Shown: positions 18,387 through 27,627, numbered from the stretch's first letter. The stretch is DNA of 64,000 bases from Peptoniphilus faecalis (GCF_012976305.1 NZ_JABDSR010000002.1:62001-126000); one strand, 5' to 3'. Notes: generated by a model from the sequence alone, not told the origin. A program made the numbers and translations.

Positions 18387-18612
18387 TTTTCCACAAGTAT
18401 ATTTGTGCCAACTACTTTATCCCCAAAGTTATTCACATTATCCACAGTTTAAGTAATATTTTTTTAAAAAGTAGTGCACAATTAATACACATTTTGAGAA
18501 AATTATCATTAAACAAAAAAAATCTCTAATCTTTCAAATTTTTAACTTAATTTTTACAAAAAATATACAATATTATCCACAGATATGAAAAGTTATCAAC
18601 TTCTGTGGATAA
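18387..18612. promoter_or_regulatory. Cluster of DnaA boxes in AT-rich DNA
   Basis: Four exact matches to TTATNCACA lie here: TTATTCACA (18429-18437) and TTATCCACA (18438-18446), which abut, TTATCCACA (18573-18581), and the same box on the minus strand (18604-18612). One-mismatch boxes are at 18387-18395 (TTTTCCACA) and 18417-18425 (TTATCCCCA). The intervening ~125 bp is extremely AT-rich. No dnaA, dnaN or other classical origin gene is in the window. It may be an origin, an origin part, or a DnaA-titrating cluster. Confidence 0.6.
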
Positions 18613-18631
18613 TTAAAAGAGCTGAAAAATG

Positions 18632-18845
18632 TGGTGACCCTATAAAGTTGGATCAAATATCAGAGAGAACCCATGTTTTCTTCGGCGTTTTTTGTTATGC
18701 TTCATTTTTTTCTCTGCATTATATTAGACTTAAATATCCTAATTTTCTTTTATTCTACCCTTATTGTAATATTCTATTTATTCTTCTATTGTTTCTTTTA
18801 ATTCTTCATATGAATGAAAGCAGAATTTACTTTTTGCATACATAA
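18632..18845 (-). pseudogene. IS3-family (IS150-like) transposase remnant, OrfB C-terminus plus terminal repeat
   Basis: On the minus strand the sequence reads HSYEELKETIEE-stop-IEYYNKGRIKEN, the typical end of an IS150-type OrfB (usually YIEYYNxxRIKxxLG), with in-frame stops. It ends in GATCCAACTTTATAGGGTCACCAC, matching the terminal repeat of the larger remnant at 38480-39030. Only about 210 bp survive. The gap from 18846 to 19052 holds an AACCCAG/CTGGGTT hairpin (about 18952-18974) and the next promoter, and nothing else recognised. Confidence 0.75.
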
Positions 18846-19052
18846 ATATGAAAAAGCTAGAAATAATGATACATAAATTAGGTCCTAATAAGGATTTAGC
18901 TTTGAATAAAATAAATTAATAACTTTATTAAAAAATTTATTTAAAAACAACAACCCAGGAAATATTTCTGGGTTTATCTACAGCCTGAAGTGCTGTGAAG
19001 CATCTTTTTTTTGTGGAAAAAGGAATAAAATATTTTAAAGGTGGTAAAATAA

Positions 19053-19781
19053 ATGGAGGTGAGGGATTTGAATAAATTTATTTTAATGCGTGATGGAGCG
19101 AAGATTTTTACAAGAATTATTGGAAGTGGCGAGCCCCTTCTACTTCTCCATGGAAATGGAAATGATTCTAGTTTTTTTGACAAGCAAATTATTGGGTTTA
19201 AAAGAGATTTTAAGGTCATAGCCATGGACACTAGAGGTCACGGAAAAAGCGATAAGGGCTATAATTTAAACTTTGAAGACTTGTCAAAGGATGTTTTAGA
19301 TGTCTTAGATAATTTAAAAATTCAATGTGCGAATATTTTAGGCTTTTCTGATGGAGCAAATCTAGCCCTCACCTTTGCGAAAAATTATCCAAAAAGAGTT
19401 AAAAGGCTTGTTTTAAATTCTCCCAATAAAGATTTTTCGCAGGTGAAATTTATTCCAAGAATTTTAAGTTACATTTTTTATTACAATTTAAAGATTTTAT
19501 CCAAAATTTTTACAGGTCTTAGAAATTATTTTTCCGTCTATAAGCTAATTTTTGATAAAATAAAAATTATAGATAGCGACTACAAAAAATTTGATTTTCC
19601 AGTTTTAATTATTGCTGGAGAAAGAGATCTAATATACCTTGAAAATTTTTACAAGGTTGCTAAAAAAATAAAAAAATCCAAACTATATATAGTAAAAAAT
19701 CACGGACACAAAGTTGCTAGGACAAATCCTAATGAGTACAATAAGGTAGTCCTTGATTTTTTAAAAAAAGAGGTGAAATAA
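19053..19781 (+). CDS. Alpha/beta hydrolase fold protein
   Basis: A 242-residue protein with HGNGNDSSFF as the oxyanion region, nucleophile elbow GFSDG, an acid in AGERDLIYL and the catalytic histidine in NHGHKVA. It belongs to the esterase/epoxide-hydrolase-like branch, and no substrate can be assigned. ATG 19053 has AAAGGTGG eight bases upstream. An alternative TTG at 19068 follows an even better GGAGGTGAGG, so the first five residues are uncertain. Its stop overlaps the ATG of mprF (TAATG), implying translational coupling and a possible lipid-related role. Confidence 0.82.
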   Translation: MEVRDLNKFILMRDGAKIFTRIIGSGEPLLLLHGNGNDSSFFDKQIIGFKRDFKVIAMDTRGHGKSDKGYNLNFEDLSKDVLDVLDNLKIQCANILGFSDGANLALTFAKNYPKRVKRLVLNSPNKDFSQVKFIPRILSYIFYYNLKILSKIFTGLRNYFSVYKLIFDKIKIIDSDYKKFDFPVLIIAGERDLIYLENFYKVAKKIKKSKLYIVKNHGHKVARTNPNEYNKVVLDFLKKEVK

Positions 19782-22300
19782 TGGAAAAATTAAAAAAATT
19801 TGCTAAGGGAATTAAGCCGACATTTTTATTTGGCGTAATTCTTTTAGTAATTCTTGAATTTACAAAACTGAGAAAGGAAATTTCTATTGAAGATGTTACA
19901 AATATTTTTTATGAAATTTCTTTAATAAAGCTCATTACAATGGCAGTATTGGGATTTATTGCCTTTTTACCAATGATTTTTTATGATATTCTCTTGAATA
20001 ATTTTTTAAAATTAGATAGAGATAAAGAATACATAATAAAAAGATCTATCACAGTAAATTCCTTTAACAACTTAATTGGCTTTGGCGGTGTAATAAATAT
20101 TGGGCTGAGAATGAGATATTTTGGCGAAGGAAAGGATGACAAGAATTTTTTAAAGTTTTTGGTGAAGTCCCTTCTCTACGACATTGCAGGTCTTTCATTT
20201 TTGGCAGTAGCATCTTTAATGCTTTTAATTTTCTTCAATAGCAAAATTTTAATTAATTACAAAATTTGGCTTATTGGTGCAATTTTATACTATCCAGTTT
20301 TATTTTTTGTATCAAAAATTAGAAATAATGGAGATTTTTCCATTTCCAAAAAATATGCAATAGAAGTATCCTTAGTTTCAATTTGTGAATGGTTATTAGC
20401 GGCACTTTTTTTCTACACAATTGGATTTTTTCTCGGAGTAAAGTTAAATTTTTTTGTGATAATTTCTGCCTTTGTCATTGCAAATATTATAGGGATTGCT
20501 TCCTTTATTCCTGGTGGACTTGGCTCCTTTGAACTTGTAATTTTAACTATATTCAACAGCCTTGGCATTAACGGAGATATTGTTTTAACATGGCTTTTGC
20601 TTTACAGGATTTTTTACTACATTGTTCCCTTTATGTTTGGACTTGTATTTTTTATACACGACCTTGGTTGCATTTTTGACGAGAAAAATGACAACATTCC
20701 TTCGAGAGTTATAAAGTCAATAGGACTTGATATTTTGTCCTTTATGTTATATATCGCAGGAACTTTTATGATTTTGTCGGCGACAATTCCAGAGGAACTT
20801 TCTGAACATTATTGGTTAAGTCAATTTAGCCCAATAAATGCAAATTTAATTTACCAATTTCCAAGTTTAATTTTTGGAGCTTGTTTTATAATTTTGGGAC
20901 GTGCCAATAGAGAAGAGGTGGAAAGGGCAACTAAAGTAACTTTGGTTTTTCTCATTCTTGCCTTAATATATTCTTTTTTAAGTGGTTTTGGGATAATCGA
21001 ACTTATATTTTTAATTTTGGTAATTTTCCTCGCCTTTTTCACGAGAAAAACTCCCAACAGAAAACAACTTGTATATTCCTTTGAAGCTATCACAATAGAC
21101 ACATTATTTTTTGTTGTAATTTCTGTAATTACAATTTATTTTGTGGCTATAAATTATAAATTGAGACCAATAAATTATAGGGTTTTCCTTTTAATTCCCT
21201 TTGAAAAGAGCTTTGCAAGATTTTCAATAATTTTTATTATATTGGTTTTTTCTATTCGACTTCTTTTGTTTTACTTAAAGGGAAAGAAAATAAAGCTTGG
21301 AGAAAAAATGGATGTAGATAAAGTTTTAAATATTTTATCGACTTATGAATGCCATCCAGAGTCAGGGTTAGCACTAGTTGGGGACAAGGAAATTTACTAT
21401 TATGAAGAAGATGGCGTGGCAACTTGTGGAATTTCTATTTCTACATACAGAGATAGAGTAATTGTAATGGGAGAACCCTTTGGAAATAAAAGGGACTTTG
21501 ACAAATTATTGCAAAAATTTGTGGAAGAAGCAGACCTATACGATTATAAGCCGATTTTTTATGAAGTAAGTCAAGATGAAACTATTATGCTTCACGATTT
21601 TGGATTTTCTTTTATAAAATTTGGAGAGACGGCAGCACTTGATCTTCAAAATTTTAATTTAGAAGGAAGAGAGCATAAATCTCAAAGAAATGCCCTTTCA
21701 AAATTCAATAAATTAGGATACACCTTTGAGGTCGTCAAAGGTCCCTTTGATGATGAATTTTTAGATGTTTTAGAAAAAATTTCTGACAACTGGTTAGAAG
21801 GCAAGAGAGAGAAGGGATTTTCTCTTGGATACTTTAACAGGGATTATTTTAATTTATGCGACATTGCAATTGCAAGAGATGAGACTGGAAAAATACTTGC
21901 CTTTGCTAATATTATGCCAAACCCAAACAAAACTTGGGCGACAATTGACTTAATGAGATATGAGAGAGATAATTCGCCAAGCAGCATTATGGATTATTTA
22001 TTTTTGCAACTCTTTTTACATTTTAAAGATGAAGGTAAAAAATATTTTGAATTGGGAATGGCACCTCTATCCAATGTTGGAATTAACTCAAATAGTTTTG
22101 TGGAAGAAAAATTTGCCTACTTAGTTTACAAGTTTGGCTACAAATTTTATTCCTTTGAAGGACTTCGAGCTTATAAAGAAAAATTTTCTCCAAAATGGGA
22201 GCCAGTTTATCTTAGCTATCCAAATAAAACTTGGTTACTTTATACAATGGTTTCAATTTTTATGGTGGATATAAATGCTGCAAAGAACAAAAGAAATTGA
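19781..22300 (+). CDS. mprF: Phosphatidylglycerol lysyltransferase/flippase MprF
   Basis: An 839-residue protein, the usual full length for MprF. About the first 500 residues hold a dozen or more membrane helices (the flippase part), including the conserved IASFIPGGLGSFEL stretch. Residues ~510-839 form the cytosolic GNAT-like synthase domain that transfers an aminoacyl group from tRNA to phosphatidylglycerol (segments ending in FELGMAPLSNVG, KFGYKFYSFEGLRAYKEKF and KWEPVYLSYP). The product makes the membrane less negative and lowers sensitivity to cationic peptides. Whether lysine or another amino acid is used is not visible. It overlaps the upstream hydrolase stop by one base. Confidence 0.93.
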   Translation: MEKLKKFAKGIKPTFLFGVILLVILEFTKLRKEISIEDVTNIFYEISLIKLITMAVLGFIAFLPMIFYDILLNNFLKLDRDKEYIIKRSITVNSFNNLIGFGGVINIGLRMRYFGEGKDDKNFLKFLVKSLLYDIAGLSFLAVASLMLLIFFNSKILINYKIWLIGAILYYPVLFFVSKIRNNGDFSISKKYAIEVSLVSICEWLLAALFFYTIGFFLGVKLNFFVIISAFVIANIIGIASFIPGGLGSFELVILTIFNSLGINGDIVLTWLLLYRIFYYIVPFMFGLVFFIHDLGCIFDEKNDNIPSRVIKSIGLDILSFMLYIAGTFMILSATIPEELSEHYWLSQFSPINANLIYQFPSLIFGACFIILGRANREEVERATKVTLVFLILALIYSFLSGFGIIELIFLILVIFLAFFTRKTPNRKQLVYSFEAITIDTLFFVVISVITIYFVAINYKLRPINYRVFLLIPFEKSFARFSIIFIILVFSIRLLLFYLKGKKIKLGEKMDVDKVLNILSTYECHPESGLALVGDKEIYYYEEDGVATCGISISTYRDRVIVMGEPFGNKRDFDKLLQKFVEEADLYDYKPIFYEVSQDETIMLHDFGFSFIKFGETAALDLQNFNLEGREHKSQRNALSKFNKLGYTFEVVKGPFDDEFLDVLEKISDNWLEGKREKGFSLGYFNRDYFNLCDIAIARDETGKILAFANIMPNPNKTWATIDLMRYERDNSPSSIMDYLFLQLFLHFKDEGKKYFELGMAPLSNVGINSNSFVEEKFAYLVYKFGYKFYSFEGLRAYKEKFSPKWEPVYLSYPNKTWLLYTMVSIFMVDINAAKNKRN

Positions 22301-22320
22301 GATTTATCTAATATTTATTT

Positions 22321-22350
22321 TTGAATAGTACAATCTAAAAATTTTATGAT
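22321..22350 (+). promoter_or_regulatory. Promoter of the purF leader
   Basis: TTGAAT (22321-22326) and TATGAT (22345-22350) with an 18-bp spacer; a TATAAT overlaps at 22350-22355. Transcription would start about 25 bp before the 31-codon leader frame. Confidence 0.55.
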
Positions 22351-22385
22351 ATAATAATTTTATTACTTTATGGAGGATTAGTTGT

Positions 22386-22481
22386 ATGCTTTTTTGCCCT
22401 GCGTTCACAAATAGTTTTATGGATATACCTCATGGACTTCTTGACGCAATTTTTGCGACTAATTTTTCTTTAAACATTTAA
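22386..22481 (+). CDS. 31-residue leader peptide upstream of purF
   Basis: An ATG eight bases after TGGAGGATT opens a 31-codon frame ending five bases before a terminator-like hairpin. The peptide is Phe-rich (five Phe) with MDIPHGLLDAIFATNF in the middle. There is no run of one amino acid, so classical amino-acid attenuation is not obvious. It may be a regulatory leader or an independent small protein. I do not recognise it. Confidence 0.5.
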   Translation: MLFCPAFTNSFMDIPHGLLDAIFATNFSLNI

Positions 22482-22485
22482 CTAT

Positions 22486-22509
22486 GCTCATCTTTTGATG
22501 AGCTTTTTT
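22486..22509 (+). terminator. Hairpin/terminator in the purF leader
   Basis: GCTCATC-TTTT-GATGAGC followed by six T, between the two leader frames and before purF. It is placed as an attenuator. Confidence 0.7.
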
Positions 22510-22522
22510 AATTGGAGGAAAA

Positions 22523-22579
22523 ATGGAAGATTTTTATTTTATTGAAAATTTTAGATTTAACGAAGAGGTGTTAAATTAA
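22523..22579 (+). CDS. 18-residue upstream frame coupled to purF
   Basis: ATG 22523 follows TTGGAGGAAAA, and the frame MEDFYFIENFRFNEEVLN ends in TAA overlapping the purF ATG (TAATG). The GAGGTG ribosome site of purF lies inside this frame. Translation of this frame could open or block the purF start. Function is inferred from layout only. Confidence 0.45.
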   Translation: MEDFYFIENFRFNEEVLN

Positions 22580-23940
22580 TGTGTGGAGTTATTGGAATTT
22601 ACTCACAAAGTGATGTGAGCAAAAAATTATTTTACGGACTTAATTCTCTTCAACACAGAGGACAAGAAGCCAGCGGAATATGTGTTTTTGACGGAAAGAA
22701 TATGGTTTTAGACAAGGGTATGGGACTTGTTTACGACAATTTTGACGACGAAAGTTTTATTAAATTAAATGGAAATATTGGAATAGGTCATGTGCGCTAT
22801 GCAACTGCAGGTGGATCCTATGAATATAATTCACAACCACTACTTGCCTTCTCAAAAAACAGAGAATTTGCCCTTGCTCACAACGGAAATCTAGTAAATC
22901 ACAAGTCAATAAGAAAAGAACTTGAAGATGAAGGAATGCTTTTTCAAACTGCAATTGACACAGAAGTAATTTTGTCACTTGTTGCAAAATATTACACTGG
23001 TGACATAATTGAAGCTGTGAAAAAAACTATGTCGAGGATCAAAGGCGCTTACAGCGTTGTAATGCTTTTTGAGGACAAACTCGTTGCTTTCAGAGATCCT
23101 TATGGATATAGACCACTTTTAATTGGAAGGGCAAAAAATGGAGAAGTAATTATTGCATCTGAAAATGCTCCTCTTGAAATAATTGGAACTGACGCCATAA
23201 GAGATGTTGAACCTTCAGAAATTATTGTTGTAGATAAAAAGGGCATTCACTCTGAATTTTTTGAAAAAGAAAAAAGACAACATTGCATTTTTGAATATGT
23301 ATATTTTGCAAGAACTGATGCAACTCTTGACGGTGTAAATTCCTATAACTTTAGAAGAAGATGTGGAGAAATTTTATCTAAGGAAGCACCCGTTGATGCT
23401 GATCTCGTAATCGCCGTTCCAGATTCAGGTACACCTGGAGCAATGGGTTATGCGCAAGAGTCAGGAATTCCCTTTGCCGAAGGTCTTGTAAAGAATAGAT
23501 ATATGGGAAGAACTTTTATCAAGCCCACACCTGAAGAAAGAGAACTTTCTGTAAAATTAAAACTAAATCCCCTTGAAACAGTTTTAAGAGATAAGAGAAT
23601 TATTTTAGTAGATGATTCAATAGTTAGAGGCACAACTTCCAAAAACCTAATCATGAGGATGAAAAAAGCTGGTGCAAAGGAAGTCCACATGAGAATAGTT
23701 TCTCCTCCAGTAAAGTACCCTTGTTTTTATGGAATTGATACGCCATCGAGAAAAAAACTTATCGCAGCAAATTATTCTGTTGAGGAAATGAGAAGGCGAA
23801 TTGGCGCAGATTCTCTTGCTTTTATTTCAATGAAGGGAATGTTAGATGCGACTCTGATGAAAGAAGATGTTTTCTGCAAAGCATGCTTTAATGGCGATTA
23901 TGCAGTTGAACCAAAGGAGTTAGTTGAATATGAAAAATAA
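22579..23940 (+). CDS. purF: Amidophosphoribosyltransferase
   Basis: First committed step of purine synthesis: PRPP plus glutamine gives 5-phosphoribosylamine. The 453 residues begin Met-Cys2-Gly-Val, so the Ntn-type glutaminase nucleophile is Cys2 after Met removal and there is no propeptide. The glutaminase domain (about 1-230) carries LQHRGQEASG, GHVRYATAG and AHNGNLVN. The PRPP-binding motif IILVDDSIVRGTT lies near residue 340. C-terminal cysteines (C374, C433, C436) fit the Fe-S type enzyme of Bacillus. The end overlaps purL by 11 bases. Confidence 0.96.
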   Translation: MCGVIGIYSQSDVSKKLFYGLNSLQHRGQEASGICVFDGKNMVLDKGMGLVYDNFDDESFIKLNGNIGIGHVRYATAGGSYEYNSQPLLAFSKNREFALAHNGNLVNHKSIRKELEDEGMLFQTAIDTEVILSLVAKYYTGDIIEAVKKTMSRIKGAYSVVMLFEDKLVAFRDPYGYRPLLIGRAKNGEVIIASENAPLEIIGTDAIRDVEPSEIIVVDKKGIHSEFFEKEKRQHCIFEYVYFARTDATLDGVNSYNFRRRCGEILSKEAPVDADLVIAVPDSGTPGAMGYAQESGIPFAEGLVKNRYMGRTFIKPTPEERELSVKLKLNPLETVLRDKRIILVDDSIVRGTTSKNLIMRMKKAGAKEVHMRIVSPPVKYPCFYGIDTPSRKKLIAANYSVEEMRRRIGADSLAFISMKGMLDATLMKEDVFCKACFNGDYAVEPKELVEYEK

Positions 23941-26900
23941 TATTAAGAGAATTTATATTACAAAAAAAGATGAATTCGATCACGAGTCAAAATCACTTAG
24001 AGAAGAAATCAAAACTTCTCTTGGAATTGACTCCACTTATTTAAAAACTTACAGAAGATACGATGTAGATATATCAGAGGAAACTCTTGATAAGACTATG
24101 GCCACTGTGTTTTACGAAGCGCCAGTGGAAGAAGTATATTATGAAGACTATAAAAAATTAGAGGATTCCTTTGAAAATCCCATTGGCATTCAATATCAAG
24201 CTGGGCAATTTGACAATAGAGAAGATGGTTTAGTTCAAACTATTGCACTTTTCACTGACGAAAAAGTTAGGGCAAAGGTTACAGAAGTTTATGATATTGG
24301 CGGTGTAAATAAAGATGAACTTGAGAAAATCAAAAACTTTCTCATAAATCCCGTTGACTCTAAAGAAGTTGATGTTTTTGAAGAGGTAATTTTAAGAGAA
24401 GATGCAAAGAAAAATCACGAAAATCTTGTCTACCAAGGATTTAATAAATTAGATGAAGAGGGGCTAAAGAAATTTGTAGAAGAAAAATCCCTCGCCATGA
24501 GTCCAGAGGACTTAAAGGTGCTTCAAAATTATTTTATAGAAGAAGACAGAGATCCAAATGAAACAGAAATTGCAATAATAGACACTTATTGGTCAGATCA
24601 TTGTAGGCACACAACTTTTAACACAGAACTTGACATTGATTTTAACGTAGTTACTGAATTAGACAAAGAAATTAAAAGAGCCTTTGACTCTTATCTAGAA
24701 ATTAGAAAAGAACTTGACATCAAAAAGCCAATTACCTTAATGAGCCTTGGCACAATTCTTGCAAAGGAACTTAGGAAAAAGGGCAAGCTTGACGATTTAG
24801 AAGTTTCATCAGAAATAAATGCTTGCTCTGTAAAAATTAAAATAAAGGTAGAAGTTGATGGCAAAGAAGAACTTCGAGATTACCTTCTTATGTTTAAAAA
24901 TGAAACCCATAATCACCCAACTGAAATTGAGCCCGTTGGAGGAGCTAGCACTTGTCTAGGTGGAGCAATAAGAGATCCTCTTTCTGGAAGAAGTTATGTA
25001 TATCAAGCCATGAGAGTTACTGGTGCAGGAGATCCCTTCACTCCAATTGAAAAAACTTTAAAGGGAAAACTTCCACAAAAGAAAATCGTAACAGAAGCTG
25101 CAATAGGTTATTCATCCTATGGAAACCAAGTTGGAGTAGCAACAGGTCTAGTCGATGAATTATACCATCCAGGCTATGTAGCAAAGAGAATGGAAACAGG
25201 TGCAGTAATTGCAGCTTGTCCTCTTGAAAATGTAAAGAGAATTGAACCAACTGAAGGCGATGTAATAATTTTACTTGGAGGCAGAACTGGTAGAGATGGA
25301 ATTGGAGGAGCGACGGGGTCATCAAAATCACATAATGTAGAATCTATTCAAACAGAATCTGCACAAGTGCAAAAGGGAAATGCACCTGAAGAGAGAAAAA
25401 TTCAAAGATTATTTAGAAATCCAAAGGCTGCGAAACTAATTAAAAAATGTAACGATTTTGGCGCAGGTGGAGTTTCCGTTGCCATAGGCGAACTTGCAAA
25501 TTCAATCGAAGTTAAGTTGGACAAAGTTCCATTAAAATACATGGGATTAAAACCGAGAGAAATTGCAATTTCTGAATCTCAAGAGAGAATGGCAGTAGTT
25601 GTAGATAAAAAAGACGTAGACACATTTATGGAACTTGCCGACAAGGAAAATTTGGAAAGCACAGTTGTTGCAAGAGTAACTGGCGACGGCAGACTAAAAA
25701 TGTATTACGAAGATGAAATTATCTGCGACATGAGCTATGATTTTGTAAACCAAACTGGAGCAAAGAGAAGAGAAAGAGTTGAAGTCCTATCTGAAGACTT
25801 CCCAGAATTTTTAGTAAATAAAGATGGCGTTGAAGATTTAGAAAAATATTTAGCTGATTTGAATATTACTTCAAAGAAAAATATGATTGAAAGATTTGAC
25901 TCATCTGTGGGAGCGGCAACTGTACTTCAACCACTTGGAGGTAACAAACAAAATACACCAGCACAAGTTATGGCAGCACTTATACCAGTTGATGATGGAG
26001 ATAGCAAAACTGCATCTGTAATGAGTTATGGTTTTAATCCAAAATTATCTGAAGAATCTCAATATCTTGGCGGATATTATGCGGTAATCGAATCCATTGC
26101 AAAACTTGTTGCATCAGGAGCGCCACTTTCTGGAATAAGACTTTCCTTCCAAGAATTCTACGAAAAAATGGACAACGCAAAATCTTGGTCAAAACCACTT
26201 AAATCACTTCTTGGAGCATTAACTGCATCAAGATATTTTGACGCACCTCCAATTGGTGGCAAGGACTCCATGAGTGGAACTTTTGAAGATATAAATGTGC
26301 CGCCAACACTTATTTCCTTTGCGGTAAACACAGTTGATGCAAAAAACATAATCAGTCCAGAGTTTAAGGGCAAGGGAAAAATTGGCATCATAAAGACTGA
26401 AAGAGAACACATTGGCACACTTAACCTTGAAGAAACTAAAGAAAACTTTATAAATTTACAAAATGAAATAAAGAAAGGCAATGTAATTTCTGCAGCAGCA
26501 ATAAATCACAAGGGTACACTTCCACAAATTTTTGAAATGGCAATAGACAATGTTGGCTTTAACTTACAAGTTGAAGATCTTTATTCACCACTTTACGGCT
26601 CTTTTGTAGTTGAATATCTAGAGGATAGAGAATTTATAGAAAAAATTGGCGAATTTAGAGATGACCAAAAGATGAAAGTAAATGGCGTGGAATTAGATTT
26701 AGAAAAATTAAAAAGAGCTTATTTAAACACAATGGACAAAATTTTCAAGCCAGTTGACACAAATAAATTAGCTGAATTAAAACAAAAAGAAGTGCCAAAG
26801 AGAAGAATGAAGTCCAAAAAACCAGTGGACATTGTCAAGGTAGTAATACCAGCCTTTCCTGGCACAAACTCAGAATATGACACAGCTAGAGCCTTTGAAA

Positions 26901-27601
26901 GAGCAGGAGCAAAGGCAGAAGTAGTAGTGTTTAAAAATAAGAACAACGAAAAGGTAAAGGAATCCATAGAAGAATTAGCAGCAAAAATTTCTAATGCACA
27001 AATTCTTGCAATACCTGGAGGATTTTCACTTGGAGACGAACCAGGTGGATCTGGTAAATTTATCGCCAATGTAATTAGATCAGATAAAGTTAAATCAGCA
27101 ATCGAAAAACTACTTACAGATAACGACGGACTAATACTTGGAATTTGTAATGGATTTCAAGCATTAATTAAGACGGGGCTACTCCCTTACGGCGAAATAA
27201 AGGACCTAGAAGAAGACGACCCAACATTAACTTATAACACTTGCAACAGACATATTGCAAGAATAGTTGACACAGTTGTAATGTCAAACAATTCACCATG
27301 GCTTCAAAAACTTGAAGTTGGAAAAACTTATAAAGTGCCAATTTCTCACGGCGAAGGAAGATTTATCGCAAGTGAAGACAAGGTAAAGGAAATATTAGCA
27401 AATGAACAAGTTGCAATTTGTTATGAAGATGCACCAAATGGATCACTATTAAATGTAGAGGCCTTGATGTCAAGGGATGGAAAGATTTTAGGAAAAATGG
27501 GCCACAGCGAAAGAGTTGTAGAAGGTACTTTCAAGAACATCGCCGGAATTGAAATAGAAGACATCTTTACAGCAGGTGTAGAATTTTTTAAAAAAGATTA
27601 A
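23930..27601 (+). CDS. purL: Phosphoribosylformylglycinamidine synthase, single-chain form
   Basis: Converts FGAR to FGAM with glutamine and ATP. The 1,223 residues comprise a linker, two synthase halves and a C-terminal class I glutaminase, so separate PurQ and PurS are not needed. Visible motifs are DTYWSDHCRHTTF, the ATP-site FKNETHNHPTEIEPVGGAST, PGGFSLGDEPGG and LGICNGFQAL with Cys1073, and SHGEGRF. ATG 23930 is chosen because AAAGGAG at 23913-23919 is ten bases away; an in-frame TTG at 23924 is too close. It forms a two-gene unit with purF; no other purine genes are visible nearby. Confidence 0.95.
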   Translation: MKNNIKRIYITKKDEFDHESKSLREEIKTSLGIDSTYLKTYRRYDVDISEETLDKTMATVFYEAPVEEVYYEDYKKLEDSFENPIGIQYQAGQFDNREDGLVQTIALFTDEKVRAKVTEVYDIGGVNKDELEKIKNFLINPVDSKEVDVFEEVILREDAKKNHENLVYQGFNKLDEEGLKKFVEEKSLAMSPEDLKVLQNYFIEEDRDPNETEIAIIDTYWSDHCRHTTFNTELDIDFNVVTELDKEIKRAFDSYLEIRKELDIKKPITLMSLGTILAKELRKKGKLDDLEVSSEINACSVKIKIKVEVDGKEELRDYLLMFKNETHNHPTEIEPVGGASTCLGGAIRDPLSGRSYVYQAMRVTGAGDPFTPIEKTLKGKLPQKKIVTEAAIGYSSYGNQVGVATGLVDELYHPGYVAKRMETGAVIAACPLENVKRIEPTEGDVIILLGGRTGRDGIGGATGSSKSHNVESIQTESAQVQKGNAPEERKIQRLFRNPKAAKLIKKCNDFGAGGVSVAIGELANSIEVKLDKVPLKYMGLKPREIAISESQERMAVVVDKKDVDTFMELADKENLESTVVARVTGDGRLKMYYEDEIICDMSYDFVNQTGAKRRERVEVLSEDFPEFLVNKDGVEDLEKYLADLNITSKKNMIERFDSSVGAATVLQPLGGNKQNTPAQVMAALIPVDDGDSKTASVMSYGFNPKLSEESQYLGGYYAVIESIAKLVASGAPLSGIRLSFQEFYEKMDNAKSWSKPLKSLLGALTASRYFDAPPIGGKDSMSGTFEDINVPPTLISFAVNTVDAKNIISPEFKGKGKIGIIKTEREHIGTLNLEETKENFINLQNEIKKGNVISAAAINHKGTLPQIFEMAIDNVGFNLQVEDLYSPLYGSFVVEYLEDREFIEKIGEFRDDQKMKVNGVELDLEKLKRAYLNTMDKIFKPVDTNKLAELKQKEVPKRRMKSKKPVDIVKVVIPAFPGTNSEYDTARAFERAGAKAEVVVFKNKNNEKVKESIEELAAKISNAQILAIPGGFSLGDEPGGSGKFIANVIRSDKVKSAIEKLLTDNDGLILGICNGFQALIKTGLLPYGEIKDLEEDDPTLTYNTCNRHIARIVDTVVMSNNSPWLQKLEVGKTYKVPISHGEGRFIASEDKVKEILANEQVAICYEDAPNGSLLNVEALMSRDGKILGKMGHSERVVEGTFKNIAGIEIEDIFTAGVEFFKKD

Positions 27602-27604
27602 ATT

Positions 27605-27627
27605 GGGGCTACAAAATGTAGCCCTTT
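27605..27627 (+). terminator. Terminator after purL
   Basis: GGGCTAC-AAAAT-GTAGCCC followed by TTTTAT. Confidence 0.9.

Noticed and set aside
18387-18612. Calling the DnaA-box cluster the chromosomal origin outright
   Set aside because: No dnaA, dnaN or other origin-linked gene is present and gene orientation does not flip here. Without genome-wide skew or coverage the origin claim is not supported, so it is reported as a box cluster only.
18585-18845. 86-codon plus-strand frame across the IS remnant
   Set aside because: The minus strand reads as the decayed end of an IS150-type OrfB, which explains the sequence better. The plus-strand frame begins inside a DnaA-box region without a ribosome site.
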